From SAR202 cluster bacterium (GTDB lineage: Bacteria > Chloroflexota > Dehalococcoidia > Lucifugimonadales > UBA3495): a DNA stretch of 39,732 nt. How positions within the stretch are numbered: the stretch's first letter is position 1; every line of letters begins with the position of its first letter. The notes under the pieces are model-generated. The model was not told the DNA's origin. It worked only from the letters and a program-made list of their open reading frames with translations, and did not search any database. Shown here piece after piece: positions 7,410 through 16,534 of the stretch. Position numbers and translations under genes: made by a program. The stretch is taken from positions 1-39,732 of the forward strand of contig VGZV01000025.1 of NCBI GenBank assembly GCA_016872385.1, written 5' to 3'.

Positions 7410-8945
7410 GTGAAGGCACTACTTAGCGTCTATGACAAGACCGGAGTGGTGGAGTTCGCCAAAAAGCTGAACGGATTGGGCATGGAACTCATCAGCACCG
7501 GCGGCACCCACCGCACCCTGTCCCAGGAAGGCAATCTGCCGGTGAAGCAAGTGTCGGAAGTCACCGGCTCGCCGGAAATCCTGGACGGCCGGGTCAAGAC
7601 TCTGCATCCCGTGATTCACGCCGGGCTGCTGGCGCGGCGTGACTTGCCTGCCCACATGCAGGAGCTGGCGCGACAGGGTATAGACGCCATTGACCTGGTG
7701 GTGGTCAACCTGTACCCTTTTGTCGCCACTATTAGCAAGCCCAACGTCACCCTGGACGACGCCCTGGAGAACATTGACATTGGCGGCCCCACCATGCTGC
7801 GCGCCGCCGCCAAGAACTTCCCTTCAGTGGCGGTGGTGGTGGACCCGGCGGACTACGATTGGGTGGCCGCCAAGCTGGCCGAAGGCGGCCTTGGCCTGGA
7901 GGACCGGCGCAAGCTGGCCGCCAAGGCCTTTGCCCACGTGTCCCAGTACGATACCGCGGTGGCAGGATATCTGGCGGCTGGCTCTGGGGATAAGGCCGCA
8001 TTGCCTGAAACAGTCAACATCTCCCTGACCCGGTTGGCCGAGCTGCGTTATGGCGAGAACCCCCACCAGCCTGGCGGGCTTTATACTGCCCCAGGCGCGG
8101 CGGGCGGTGTGGCCCACGCCCAGCAGCTTAACGGGCGGGAGTTGTCTTTTAACAACCTGCTGGATGCCGACGCCGCTTGGACCACCGTGTGCGATTTCTC
8201 GGAACCAACTGTCACGGTCATCAAGCACACCAACCCTTGCGGCCTCTCCAGCCACTCCGACGTGGCGGAAGCCTACCGGCGGGCCTTTGACGGCGATACG
8301 GTATCCGCCTTTGGCGGCATTGTGGGTTTCAACCGCCCAGTGACCTTGGCTGCCGCCGAAGCTATGGGGCCGGTGTTCTACGAGGTAGTGGTGGCCCCCG
8401 GCTATGAGCCAGAGGCGCTGGAACTGCTCAAGAAGAAGCGCAACTTGCGCGTGCTGGCAGTCCAGCCCGCCCAGGATTCGCCCAGCCTGGCTTATGACTT
8501 GCGGCCTGTGACCGGGGGGATGCTGGTGCAGCACCCGGACGCTATTCAGGAAGACCCCTCCACCTGGAAGACTGTCACCAACCGCAAACCCACTGCCGCG
8601 CAAATGGCTGACCTGGCCTTTGCCTGGAAGACTGTCAAACACATCAAGTCCAACGCCATTGTCATGGTCAAGGACCGGACCCTGGTGGGTATGGGGGCTG
8701 GCCAGCCCAACCGCGTAGTCAGCGTTCACCTCTCCCAGCGGGCCGCAGGCGACAAGGCCCACAATAGCGTGCTGGCCTCCGACGCCTTCTTCCCCTTCCC
8801 GGACAATATTGAGCTGGCGGCCCAGGCCGGTGTTGCCGCCATTGTGCAGCCGGGCGGCTCCATCCGTGACGAAGAAATTATCGCGGCTGCCAACCAGCAC
8901 AACCTGGCGATGGTGTTTACCGGCGTGCGGCACTTCCGCCATTAG
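7410..8945 (+). CDS. purH: Bifunctional AICAR formyltransferase/IMP cyclohydrolase
   Basis: A 511-residue enzyme for the last two purine steps, formylating AICAR with 10-formyl-THF and cyclising FAICAR to IMP. The N-terminal MGS-like cyclohydrolase domain starts [18 protein letters not shown] with [10 protein letters not shown] and [13 protein letters not shown] motif DGRVKTLHP. The transformylase domain has the catalytic KHTNPCG motif and [16 protein letters not shown] [14 protein letters not shown] 7410 is chosen because GAGGG lies at 7395-7399 and conserved sequence begins immediately. The formyl donor links it to fhs at 35712. Confidence 0.95.
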   Translation: MKALLSVYDKTGVVEFAKKLNGLGMELISTGGTHRTLSQEGNLPVKQVSEVTGSPEILDGRVKTLHPVIHAGLLARRDLPAHMQELARQGIDAIDLVVVNLYPFVATISKPNVTLDDALENIDIGGPTMLRAAAKNFPSVAVVVDPADYDWVAAKLAEGGLGLEDRRKLAAKAFAHVSQYDTAVAGYLAAGSGDKAALPETVNISLTRLAELRYGENPHQPGGLYTAPGAAGGVAHAQQLNGRELSFNNLLDADAAWTTVCDFSEPTVTVIKHTNPCGLSSHSDVAEAYRRAFDGDTVSAFGGIVGFNRPVTLAAAEAMGPVFYEVVVAPGYEPEALELLKKKRNLRVLAVQPAQDSPSLAYDLRPVTGGMLVQHPDAIQEDPSTWKTVTNRKPTAAQMADLAFAWKTVKHIKSNAIVMVKDRTLVGMGAGQPNRVVSVHLSQRAAGDKAHNSVLASDAFFPFPDNIELAAQAGVAAIVQPGGSIRDEEIIAAANQHNLAMVFTGVRHFRH

Positions 8946-9058
8946 GCCGTTAATTGGAATTCCGTCAGTTGGCGGCCGGACGCTCTGCCGGTTAAGATAG
9001 TTCCACACTCAGGTCGTCTGCCGCCTGGCGGCCAGCCCGTGCCCTTTGGGAGGACTCC

Positions 9059-9838
9059 ATGAGCGCCACCATCGAAATTGTTGTGCCTGTTTACAATGAG
9101 GAGCAGGCGCTGCCCCGCAGCATCCTCACCCTCACCAACTTTCTCAAGGAGCACGTTACGAACCCCTGGCAAGTGGTGATTGCCGACAATGCCTCCACCG
9201 ACGGCACCCGCCGCATCGGGGAGCAGCTTTCCCGCCAGTTTGCTGGAGTCCGTTACCTCTACCTGCCCCAGAAGGGCCGGGGCCGCGCCCTGCGCACCGC
9301 CTGGCTGGAGAGCAACGCCGATCTGGTGGCTTACATGGATGTGGACCTGTCCACCGACCTGGCCCACCTGCCGCAGCTAATCCAGGCCTTGGAGTCTGGC
9401 TATGACATTGCCATCGGCAGCCGCTTGAGCAAGGAGTCGCGGGTCTCCCGCTCCTTCAAGCGGGAGTTCATCTCCCGAAGCTATAACCTGATGATCCAGG
9501 CCTTGTTCTTCACCTCTTTTGTGGACGCCCAGTGCGGCTTCAAGGCACTTACACGGCAGGCAGCCCACGCCATTGTCCCCAAAATCAAAAACAACAACTG
9601 GTTCTTTGATACCGAACTGCTGATTATTGGAGCCAAGAACGGCTACCGGATATTGCCGGTGCCGGTGCTGTGGTTGGATGATCCCACCAGCACGGTTAAA
9701 GTGGTGCGCACCGCCACGGAAGATATCAAGGGCCTGCTGCGGCTCCGTTTTGGGGACGTGCCCAAGGTGGAGCCTCCCGCCAGCCGGTTGGCTGCATCTG
9801 CTGAGTCTTCCGCGGAGGCCACCCGGCCGCGGGCCTGA
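9059..9838 (+). CDS. Family 2 glycosyltransferase (dolichyl-phosphate mannosyltransferase-like)
   Basis: A 259-residue GT-A fold enzyme that probably transfers a sugar from a nucleotide donor to a polyprenyl-phosphate or other lipid carrier. IEIVVPVYNEEQALP at the N-terminus, ADNASTDGT (~42-50) and the metal-binding DVD (D94, D96) are classic family 2 features, with DAQCGFKALTR and a WFFDTELL motif typical of the DPM1/DPG-synthase group. No clear transmembrane segment follows the catalytic domain. GGGAGGACTCC precedes ATG. It is 23 nt upstream of the SDR gene; substrate cannot be told. Confidence 0.85.
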   Translation: MSATIEIVVPVYNEEQALPRSILTLTNFLKEHVTNPWQVVIADNASTDGTRRIGEQLSRQFAGVRYLYLPQKGRGRALRTAWLESNADLVAYMDVDLSTDLAHLPQLIQALESGYDIAIGSRLSKESRVSRSFKREFISRSYNLMIQALFFTSFVDAQCGFKALTRQAAHAIVPKIKNNNWFFDTELLIIGAKNGYRILPVPVLWLDDPTSTVKVVRTATEDIKGLLRLRFGDVPKVEPPASRLAASAESSAEATRPRA

Positions 9839-9861
9839 ATCTCGACCAAGGAGACTGTCTC

Positions 9862-10656
9862 ATGGACCTGGGCCTCAGGGGAAAGAACGTTATCGTTACC
9901 GGCGGCGGCTCCAACATTGGCCGCGCCATCGTCCACGCCTTTGCTGCGGAGGGCGCCAACATCGCCATCGCGGAGCTTTCGCCCAGCCAGGGAGAAAAGG
10001 TGGCGGCGGAAGTGGCGGCTATGAACGCCGGCGGCCGGGTCCAGGTCATTGCCACCGACGTAACCAACCCCCAGCAGGTGGGCGATATGGTGGAGAAGAC
10101 TATTGCAACCCTGGGGGGCGTGGACGTGCTGGTGAATAACGTGGGCTGGACCGTGGACCGGTTGTTCATGCAGAAGCCCCGCAGCGAATGGGAAAAAGAG
10201 GTCCAGGTAAACCTGTGGGGGGCCATCAACTGCATCCACGCTGTGTTGCCGCACATGATTGAACGGCAGTCGGGAGCCATTGTAAGCATTAGCTCCGATG
10301 CCGGGCGCATGGGTGAATACCGGGAGGCGGTGTACTCCGCTTGCAAGGCGGGCATCATTGCCCTGAGCAAAGCAGTGGCGCGGGAGACCGGCCGCTATGG
10401 CCTGCGGCTAAACGTTGTCTGCCCAGGCTTGATTGTGCCGCCCGCAGGCGAGTCCATCAGTCCCGAGAGCATGTGGAACCAGATGCGCGATATTTTCACG
10501 GATGAGGTGCTGGAGCGGGTTCAGCGGGGGTATATCTTGCGGCGGATGGGCAAGGCCAGTGAGGTCGCCAACGCCGTGGTGTTTCTGGCCTCGGACGCCG
10601 CCAGCTTTATTACTGGCCAGACGCTCAGTGTCAGTGGCGGCTACACCATGATGTAG
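9862..10656 (+). CDS. Short-chain dehydrogenase/reductase
   Basis: A 264-residue classical SDR oxidoreductase using NAD(P). The cofactor motif is TGGGSNIG (13-20), NNVG occurs at 92-95, and the catalytic pair is Y158-x3-K162 with serines 142-145 just before. The C-terminus FITGQTLSVSGGYTMM is the usual SDR ending. It most resembles acyl-CoA or cyclohexane-type dehydrogenases, but substrate is not determinable. The ATG follows AAGGAGAC. The family is certain, the role is not. Confidence 0.9.
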   Translation: MDLGLRGKNVIVTGGGSNIGRAIVHAFAAEGANIAIAELSPSQGEKVAAEVAAMNAGGRVQVIATDVTNPQQVGDMVEKTIATLGGVDVLVNNVGWTVDRLFMQKPRSEWEKEVQVNLWGAINCIHAVLPHMIERQSGAIVSISSDAGRMGEYREAVYSACKAGIIALSKAVARETGRYGLRLNVVCPGLIVPPAGESISPESMWNQMRDIFTDEVLERVQRGYILRRMGKASEVANAVVFLASDAASFITGQTLSVSGGYTMM

Positions 10657-10664
10657 CTGCCTCA

Positions 10665-10807
10665 GGGCTGATTCATTCTTGCGATAGCCGTAGGGGCGCA
10701 CCTGCCTGTGCGCCCTCGATGGTATCCTTGGCATGGGGGCGACACCCTTCGGTTGGCTCAGAGCAGGCTCCGGTCTGCCCCTACCTTCATCGGAAATGAA
10801 TCAGCCC
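10665..10807. mobile_element. MITE-like element, family 2, copy 1
   Basis: A 143-bp intergenic element bounded by a perfect 13-bp inverted repeat, GGGCTGATTCATT (10665-10677) and AATGAATCAGCCC (10795-10807). Inside is an 8-bp hairpin GGGCGCAC (10694-10701)/GTGCGCCC (10108-style pairing at 10708-10715). Its reverse complement aligns with 24409-24529. It has no coding capacity. Confidence 0.7.
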
Positions 10808-10827
10808 GCGTAGTTGCGCGTTCAGCG

Positions 10828-10857
10828 TTGACAGACGCCCAGAGCCGCAGGTAGTAT
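10828..10857 (+). promoter_or_regulatory. Promoter for tRNA-Met
   Basis: TTGACA (10828-10833), a perfect -35, is followed after 18 bp by TAGTAT (10852-10857), a 4/6 match to the -10 consensus. Transcription would begin about 40 nt before the tRNA. Confidence 0.6.
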
Positions 10858-10903
10858 AGCTGGGTTGGAGCGCCGCCGACGGCTGGCCGGGGCGCTCCCC
10901 GGT

Positions 10904-10978
10904 GGCAACGTAGCTCAGCGGCAGAGCGGGCGCTTCATAAGCGCTAGGTCAGTGGTTCGATCCCACTCGTTGCCACCA
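10904..10978 (+). tRNA. tRNA-Met (CAT), probably elongator
   Basis: Acceptor stem GGCAACG/CGTTGCC, D-arm GCTC/GAGC, anticodon loop TTCATAA (anticodon CAT) and T-arm AGTGG-TTCGATC-CCACT, with discriminator A and encoded CCA. The paired G1-C72 argues against initiator tRNA, which normally has a 1-72 mismatch. A lysidine-modified tRNA-Ile2 cannot be fully excluded by sequence alone. Confidence 0.92.
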
Positions 10979-11004
10979 CTCCATTTGGCCCCTCTTGCAA
11001 CCAT

Positions 11005-12042
11005 TTACGCTTCCTCGGCCTTCTGTTTCAGCGTCTCCACCTGGCTGGAAATCCGGCGCTGGTAGTGCTTCAGCACTATAGCGGCGAAGGTGTCCACGGT
11101 CAGGCCCGCGGTGAATGCCGTCATGGCAGTGCTGGCGTCCACTTTGCGGAACAGGTCCAACCCTGGGAAAATTGAGGAAGCTCCCAGGGCCCCCCAAACT
11201 ATCCACATACTCACACCCAGCCACAAGAGCTGGGTCTCACGGACGTGAATCCATCCCAAGATATCCCCTAACAAAGGATCCTTGGTGCTTTCGGTGGCTT
11301 TCTTGATGATGTGAGCCACATACCCTGCGAAGAATATGAGGTAGTTCACACCGATGGCCCAGGGTATCCACTCAGGGCCCTGGGGATGCAGCGCGGGGGC
11401 AAATAGCATGTAGCCTAGCAGGCCCAGCAAGGGCAAACCAAGCACCAGAAAGATGCTGAGAGCTCTGCGCCTGGCTTCGGCAGCTGCCCGGTAGATTATC
11501 CCTGCCACCACATCCACCCACCCCCAAAGGTCCTTGTTCTTCTGTAGCTGGAGTAACACGCTGCGCCGGATGTCTTCACCTATATCGGTGTTCAGTTCGG
11601 TGGCGTACTCCTGGTAAAAGTCAAAGGTCTTGCCGACCTTCAGGGGGGCCAGGCACTTGCGGTTGACAGTCCAGGGAATCCATAGCAGCCGCATCTCCCG
11701 CAAAATGTTCCTGCAAATCTGCGCCAGCCCTTCGGCCGCATCTGGAGTGGGCTGCTCGGACCAGATGCTGAACTCGCGTTGGAGATGCCCCAAGAGGTTG
11801 CGGACGCGTTCCAGTTCTCTGGCAATATCGCCATATATTTCTTGCAGTCCCTGCAGCGCCTCAATACGGGCAGGCATTTCCGCCAGTTGGCCCGTCATAC
11901 GCCGCAGATACTCAGCCCGCTCCGGTTCACTGACTTCGGTGAACTGGACCAGAAGCTCCCTGAGGGTGTTCACATCCTCGTCAATGGGGCCAAGCACGCT
12001 GGTCAGGCGCTGGGTATCTGGTGGCATCCTCAGGAACCGCAT
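11005..12042 (-). CDS. Unrecognised four-helix membrane protein
   Basis: A 345-residue protein I do not recognise. Residues 1-~190 are soluble and helical, with heptad-like stretches around 20-95 that could form a coiled coil. Four hydrophobic segments follow at about 194-215, 225-246, 271-293 and 303-325, and a charged C-terminal tail ends KQKAEEA. The ATG at 12042 is selected because GGAGG stands 7 nt upstream; a longer open frame upstream has no such signal. It lies 121 nt downstream of the PAC2 gene on the same strand and may be in its operon. Confidence 0.75.
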   Translation of the reverse strand: MRFLRMPPDTQRLTSVLGPIDEDVNTLRELLVQFTEVSEPERAEYLRRMTGQLAEMPARIEALQGLQEIYGDIARELERVRNLLGHLQREFSIWSEQPTPDAAEGLAQICRNILREMRLLWIPWTVNRKCLAPLKVGKTFDFYQEYATELNTDIGEDIRRSVLLQLQKNKDLWGWVDVVAGIIYRAAAEARRRALSIFLVLGLPLLGLLGYMLFAPALHPQGPEWIPWAIGVNYLIFFAGYVAHIIKKATESTKDPLLGDILGWIHVRETQLLWLGVSMWIVWGALGASSIFPGLDLFRKVDASTAMTAFTAGLTVDTFAAIVLKHYQRRISSQVETLKQKAEEA

Positions 12043-12163
12043 AGAGCCGCCTCCTGAATACGGAGTTTTGCGGGGTGCAGCTAAGGATAGCAGCCAGTGG
12101 GGTCTGAGGCAATCGAGGCGTGGTTCAGCGGGGGGAACCTGGGAACAATGGGGAAGCGCGGGA

Positions 12164-13069
12164 TCAACCTTTGTCAAACTGCTGTCCCAGTTCATTGAGG
12201 AACTGCTCAATTTCCGGGGATAGGGTCGTGGCAGCAGGGGGAGCAGCTTCCTGCTCCTTGGCCTGATCAGCATCGGCCTGGGCGTCGTAGTAGGCTTCCA
12301 TTTGCTGAATTAGGGATTTTAACTCGGCGTTGCGTTCCACCGCCGAGTTCAACTCACGGTACTGGCGCTGCCCGCGGCGCACTGGCGCCAGGTCGCCGGG
12401 GATGTTTTCATAAATGGATGACAACACCTCAATCATGCGCGAGGTGCCGGCATAGTCTTCTTCCAGTTGGAGGTACTGGGGCAAGTGCACCATGAAGTTG
12501 ATGGACTCAATCTGAAGGCCGTCAATACGCTCAGTCACCAGGTTCATGATAGTGGTGGGGCCCTGGTAGGTGCTGCGGCGCAACTTGAAGTTGGAAACGG
12601 GCTTGAGCTGAGGCACCGAACCCAGGGAACCGGTGACCAGCAATGGCCGGGTATGGGGAACGGCGTCGTACATTGCGCCCAGGCGGCAATACCGCTGGAC
12701 TTTGAAGTGCTCAATCACCTGCATGATGGAGTCAATGTACAGCTCGCTGTTGGCGTGAGGCTCCATCAAGTGAAAGAACAGGTAATCTGGGCCGGTCTCT
12801 GTGGTGGCGTAGCGAATGACGCTGTTGGGGATGGTAACTTCCCGCTGGCCTTGCACCAGTTTTACCGTAGGGCGGTAGCGGGTGAAGTCAAAAAACTCAC
12901 CCGGCCGGACCAAGCGCCCCAACTCTTTGGAACCCAGGAACCGCTCCAGGCGGCTCAGGGTGAGTGAACCCACGCTGCCTACGTCCACCCACGGGCGGAT
13001 CATGCCCAGCGCATGGGGGTTGCGCAGTTCCGGCAGAGGCTCGTTTATTTCAAAGGCGCCCAATCTCAT
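12164..13069 (-). CDS. PAC2-family protein
   Basis: A 301-residue PAC2-like protein (proteasome assembly chaperone 2 / DUF75 superfamily). The N-terminus MRLGAFEINEPLPELRNPHA leads into RPWVDVGSVGSLTL, and conserved ligase-like LLVTGSLGSVPQL and INFMVHLPQYLQLEEDY segments follow. A charged helical C-terminal region (~235-275) ends in FLNELGQQFDKG. In archaea and actinobacteria the family is tied to proteasome assembly, but no proteasome gene is present here and the bacterial role is open. ATG 13069 is preferred over an upstream candidate at 13087; neither has a good ribosome-binding site. Confidence 0.75.
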   Translation of the reverse strand: MRLGAFEINEPLPELRNPHALGMIRPWVDVGSVGSLTLSRLERFLGSKELGRLVRPGEFFDFTRYRPTVKLVQGQREVTIPNSVIRYATTETGPDYLFFHLMEPHANSELYIDSIMQVIEHFKVQRYCRLGAMYDAVPHTRPLLVTGSLGSVPQLKPVSNFKLRRSTYQGPTTIMNLVTERIDGLQIESINFMVHLPQYLQLEEDYAGTSRMIEVLSSIYENIPGDLAPVRRGQRQYRELNSAVERNAELKSLIQQMEAYYDAQADADQAKEQEAAPPAATTLSPEIEQFLNELGQQFDKG

Positions 13070-13175
13070 AGGCCAATGATGCCACAAATCCTTACCTAAT
13101 TCAATCCCTGAACTTTCAGGCTCTCCTTCCTACCCGCAGCTTTTCCCATGCTTGGTCTGGGAGTATTATGGGGAC

Positions 13176-13538
13176 ATGAGCACAGAGGGCCACAATCCTT
13201 TTTGCCAGGCAGACCCCCAGGAGTTGGGCCGCAGGCTTCAGGAGTTGGCCGGGCAGCTTACGCCTTTCCCTGCCTTCATGGGCATGAAAACCTTGCAGGC
13301 GCTGGAACTGGCGCCACCTGTGCCCATGCCCGACCTGGGCTGCGTGGTGGTCACGCCCGAGGGGATTATCTGCCGCCTTAACTTGAAGATGCTTACCAGC
13401 GCAGAAGAAGTGTCGCCCGGAAACTACCGGGAAGAGCTGGAAGAACTGGAACTGCCTCCCGGCGAGTACGCCATTTACGCCGCTGCTGCCATCGCCTTGC
13501 TGGAAGGAGAGCTGCGCCGCCGGGGATTAATGGGCTAA
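13176..13538 (+). CDS. Hypothetical protein
   Basis: A 120-residue soluble acidic protein I do not recognise. It contains PFPAFMGMKTLQALEL, then VPMPDLGCVVVTPEGIICRLNLKML and an acidic stretch EELEELELPPGEYAIYAAAAIALLEGELRRRG. No signal peptide or membrane segment. It is a lone plus-strand gene between two minus-strand clusters. The start could be ATG 13176 or TTG 13152. Codon use looks like that of its neighbours, supporting a real gene. Confidence 0.6.
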   Translation: MSTEGHNPFCQADPQELGRRLQELAGQLTPFPAFMGMKTLQALELAPPVPMPDLGCVVVTPEGIICRLNLKMLTSAEEVSPGNYREELEELELPPGEYAIYAAAAIALLEGELRRRGLMG

Positions 13539-13572
13539 GTCTGGCTTTCCCAAGACGCGCCTGTATTCTGGC

Positions 13573-14091
13573 CTACTCTTCCAGGTCCACGTCGCCGCTC
13601 TGGCCGCCGCGCTTGCGCACCAGGCGAATGCCCTCAATGCGCATACCCCGATCCACGGCCTTGCACATATCATAGACCGCCAGCGCCGCCACCGACACGG
13701 CGGTCAGGGCCTCCATCTCCACGCCGGTCTTCCCAGAGGTTCTGGCTGAGGCGGAGATATTGATGCGCCCCTGCTCCGGGTCCACGGATAGCTCTACGGA
13801 GATTTTGTCCAAGGGCAAAGGGTGGCACAAGGGAATCAACTCTGAGGTACGCTTGGCCCCCATGATTCCGGCCAGTTGGGCTACTGTCAGCACGTCGCCT
13901 TTCTTCATCAGCCCTTGCTGAATCAAGCGCAGGGTCTCGGGCAGCACCGTGACATGACCACGGGCCAGGGCTTCCCGGCTGGTGACGGGCTTGTCCCCCA
14001 CATCTACCATCTGCACACGGCCCTGGTCATCCAGGTGAGTCAAGGCATTCCCTGCCCTGTTCGCCCTTGTGTCACGGTTCAAATTGGTCAT
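13573..14091 (-). CDS. moaC: Cyclic pyranopterin monophosphate synthase
   Basis: A 172-residue MoaC, which with MoaA turns GTP into cyclic pyranopterin monophosphate, the first stage of molybdenum cofactor synthesis. [18 protein letters not shown] near the start, [16 protein letters not shown] and [24 protein letters not shown] are family signatures. Its ATG overlaps the rnhA stop by 4 nt; moaA is the first gene of the same run (15411-16430), so the two Moco genes are split by two unrelated genes. Confidence 0.95.
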   Translation of the reverse strand: MTNLNRDTRANRAGNALTHLDDQGRVQMVDVGDKPVTSREALARGHVTVLPETLRLIQQGLMKKGDVLTVAQLAGIMGAKRTSELIPLCHPLPLDKISVELSVDPEQGRINISASARTSGKTGVEMEALTAVSVAALAVYDMCKAVDRGMRIEGIRLVRKRGGQSGDVDLEE

Positions 14092-14558
14092 TTTTGCTTC
14101 CTATTACTACCCCCTGGGGGTATGCTCTTCGATGGATGGGGCGCTGCCTGCTGGCGCTCTAAAGCAGGCGGCAAGCCTGCCTCCCGGCTGGCAATGGAAT
14201 CGGCAAGCTCGTTCCCCGGCGTGCCATTGTGCCCACGTACCCACTTCCAGGTAATCTCCCTGCCTGCCGCCAGGCGGTCCAGGTCGTCCCACAAGTCCTG
14301 GTTCTTGTTGCGCTTCCAACCTTTGGTCATGGTATTTACTACCAGGGCGCTGTCGGTGTAAATGACTACCTGGTCTGCGCCGCTCGCAGCTTCCAGACCG
14401 CGGATGGCCGCCAGCATTTCCATGCGGTTATTGGTGGTCCAGGGGTCATGGCCGGAAACTACCCGCTGGCTGCCGTTTTCGTACAGGACCGCTGCCCAGC
14501 CGCCCCGGCCGGGGTTGCCTTTGCACGCCCCGTCAGTAAAGATGGTGATTCGGCTCAC
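14088..14558 (-). CDS. rnhA: Ribonuclease HI
   Basis: A 156-residue RNase HI, cutting RNA in RNA-DNA hybrids during replication and repair. The acidic residues are visible in [12 protein letters not shown] (D9), [22 protein letters not shown] and GNELADSIA, with the catalytic-loop histidine in [13 protein letters not shown] 14558 overlaps the upstream hydrolase stop by 4 nt, and its own stop overlaps moaC. The ~30-residue tail after [11 protein letters not shown] is rich in Pro/Ser/Lys and contains a palindromic DNA stretch (14164-14180), possibly a repeat remnant. Confidence 0.93.
   Translation of the reverse strand: MSRITIFTDGACKGNPGRGGWAAVLYENGSQRVVSGHDPWTTNNRMEMLAAIRGLEAASGADQVVIYTDSALVVNTMTKGWKRNKNQDLWDDLDRLAAGREITWKWVRGHNGTPGNELADSIASREAGLPPALERQQAAPHPSKSIPPGGSNRKQK
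14164..14180. repeat. Palindrome inside rnhA tail
   Basis: GCAGGC-GGCAA-GCCTGC forms a 6-bp hairpin within the poorly conserved C-terminal tail of RNase HI. It shares the GGCAAGCCT core with the stronger intergenic hairpin at 35633-35654. Confidence 0.4.
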
Positions 14559-15400
14559 AGGAACCTGGCGATGTGTTCGGATACTTCGGGAGTCCGCAGG
14601 TAGCCGTAGATTTTATGTGGGTTGTCGGGAAAGTCGTTGCTGACCATCTGGTCCCGCACCTTGATGCCTGCGCTGTTCTGATCGTAGTCATCAGCTAGAT
14701 GGGCGTCAATGCAGATATGGTCGTCGGCGTCGGAGAAATTGACCCAGCTTTGTGTGACCACCGAAGGGGTGCGCAGCCGCCCACTATAACGCGCCATTAC
14801 CTCGCCCTTCACCGGCGTCAGGCCCAGGGGCGAGCCAAGGGTCACCAGTTGAGGCACGATACCGCGTTGACCGCCTGGTTCCTGTCCCATGTCCCGCAAG
14901 GCTTCGTAAGCCACAATGGAACCCATGGAGTGGGCAATGAGCATAATGTCGTTGCCCTGGAGATTCTGGATTAGGGAGCGCAGGCGGGCCTGGGCATTTG
15001 TCCGGAGGTCTGGCTCCTGGTAATACCTGGACAGGTCCTGCATACGCTCTTGCAGGATTTTTCTGGCGAAGCGGGACAGCTTGCCGCTGCGTTCCTCCAG
15101 CCAGTCCAGGGGGTCGTCCAGCCAGTTCTGCCCGTAGGCGCGGATCCGGTCCCACAGACTTGTTTCATACCGTTTCAGCGCGCCAGGCAGGGCCTCCACA
15201 TAAGGTTCATTGTCATCGGGAGCGGGCTGTGGGAAAAAGAGGTCGCTGTAATAAGCCAGGTGAAATTCAAACTTGACCGTTGGCGGTAGGCCCTGGTTTT
15301 TTGCCAGGCCCTCCCGTATGGCTTGCTCCCACCACGGTCCCAGGAGTTCCTTTCTGGGTTTGTTGGAGCGCCCGTGGATGCCGATAATAATCTTGCCCAA
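14555..15400 (-). CDS. Alpha/beta hydrolase
   Basis: A 281-residue predicted serine hydrolase. IIIGIHGRSNKP at the start is an oxyanion-hole-type HG motif, and the nucleophile elbow is AHSMG with S158 (LIAHSMGSIVAYEAL). LVTLGSPLGL follows, as in lipase/esterase-like proteins, and an Asp/His-rich segment DADDHICIDAHL could supply the remaining catalytic residues. No signal peptide, so probably cytoplasmic. The start TTG 15400 is chosen because GAGAGG lies 6 nt upstream; an upstream extension has no conserved sequence. It is nested in a moa/rnhA operon with 4-nt overlap to rnhA. Substrate unknown. Confidence 0.8.
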   Translation of the reverse strand: MGKIIIGIHGRSNKPRKELLGPWWEQAIREGLAKNQGLPPTVKFEFHLAYYSDLFFPQPAPDDNEPYVEALPGALKRYETSLWDRIRAYGQNWLDDPLDWLEERSGKLSRFARKILQERMQDLSRYYQEPDLRTNAQARLRSLIQNLQGNDIMLIAHSMGSIVAYEALRDMGQEPGGQRGIVPQLVTLGSPLGLTPVKGEVMARYSGRLRTPSVVTQSWVNFSDADDHICIDAHLADDYDQNSAGIKVRDQMVSNDFPDNPHKIYGYLRTPEVSEHIARFL

Positions 15401-15410
15401 GGGCAACCTC

Positions 15411-16430
15411 TCAGCCCCCAATCTGATACATTTCAATCTTCCGGCGGCGGTTCTGGGCAGGAGCCTGCTGGGCGCGTTCTTCAGAGTAGCGGTCCGTCCG
15501 CCGTCCCCACAGGCCTGCAATCAAGTCCTGCAAGTCCTGGTCGCTGGCCCCAGCCCGCAGGTGGTCCCGCAAACTCAGGCCATTGCCGGCGAACAGGCAG
15601 GTGTAAATTTTGCCATCGGTGGACAGGCGGGCGCGGGTGCAGTCACCACAGAAGGGCTGGGTCACGGAAGCAATCACGCCGATTTCGCCGGTACCATCCT
15701 TATAGCGATATCTCTGGGCCACTTCACCCCGGTAGCCGGCTTCCAGAGGCTCCAGGGGAAGTTCGGCGTCAATGCGGCGGATAATTTCCGCGGCAGGCAC
15801 CACATGGTCCCACTTCCAGCCGTTGAGATTGCCCACGTCCATGTATTCAATGAACCGGACGATGTGGCCGGTCCCCTTGAAGTGCTGTGCCAGGTCCACA
15901 ATGGTGTGATCGTTGACGCCTTTCTGCACCACTGAGTTAATCTTGATGGGGGCCAGCCCTGCGGCCTCGGCAGCGGCAATGCCCTGCAGCACTCGCTGGG
16001 TCCCAAAGCCGCGGCCATTCATGCGCTTGAAAATGGCGTCGTCCAGAGTGTCCAGGCTCACAGTTATGCGCCGCAGCCCGGCATCGGCCAGCGGCTGGGC
16101 TAGCTGTCCCAGCAGGTAGCCGTTGGTGGTCAGCGTCAAGTCATGCGCTCCCTCAATCTGGGCCAGCATGGACACCAGGTCGGGCAGGTCCTGGCGCAGC
16201 GTGGGCTCGCCGCCGGTCAGGCGCAGCTTGCCCACGCCCAGGCCCACAAATATGCTGGCCAGCCGCGCAATCTCCTCAAAGGTTAGCACCTCCCCCTTGG
16301 GAAGGAACTTGTAGCTGTCGCCAAAAATCTCCGCAGGCATGCAATAGGTGCACCGGAAGTTGCACCGGTCAGTGACGGAGATACGCAAGTCCCGCAGGGG
16401 GCGATTGAACCTGTCAGTGATGGTGGTCAA
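15411..16430 (-). CDS. moaA: GTP 3',8-cyclase MoaA
   Basis: A 339-residue radical SAM enzyme converting GTP to 3',8-cyclo-GTP for molybdenum cofactor. The SAM [4Fe-4S] motif is C23-x3-C27-x2-C30 (DRCNFRCTYCMP). LRLTGGEPTLR and LTTNGYLL are typical. The second cluster is bound by CGDCTRARLSTDGKIYTC, and the protein ends in the conserved GG pair (YQIGG) needed for activity in this family. TTG 16430 gives the standard length; an upstream ATG at 16511 adds 27 non-conserved residues. It heads moaA-hydrolase-rnhA-moaC. Confidence 0.95.
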   Translation of the reverse strand: MTTITDRFNRPLRDLRISVTDRCNFRCTYCMPAEIFGDSYKFLPKGEVLTFEEIARLASIFVGLGVGKLRLTGGEPTLRQDLPDLVSMLAQIEGAHDLTLTTNGYLLGQLAQPLADAGLRRITVSLDTLDDAIFKRMNGRGFGTQRVLQGIAAAEAAGLAPIKINSVVQKGVNDHTIVDLAQHFKGTGHIVRFIEYMDVGNLNGWKWDHVVPAAEIIRRIDAELPLEPLEAGYRGEVAQRYRYKDGTGEIGVIASVTQPFCGDCTRARLSTDGKIYTCLFAGNGLSLRDHLRAGASDQDLQDLIAGLWGRRTDRYSEERAQQAPAQNRRRKIEMYQIGG

Positions 16431-16534
16431 GCGCCTTGTTCTCCACCGCCGTATTGGCGCGTTTTGGGCCAACTTTTCGCAAGCATGCTGAACAACTCCC
16501 TTGCCCAACATGCACTTATCTTTTGCAGATTATT

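Noticed and set aside
6481..7419. 312-codon minus-strand open frame opposite purM
   Set aside because: Shadow of purM with no family features.
7824..9008. 394-codon minus-strand open frame opposite purH
   Set aside because: It is a shadow of purH; the plus frame has full conserved PurH sequence.
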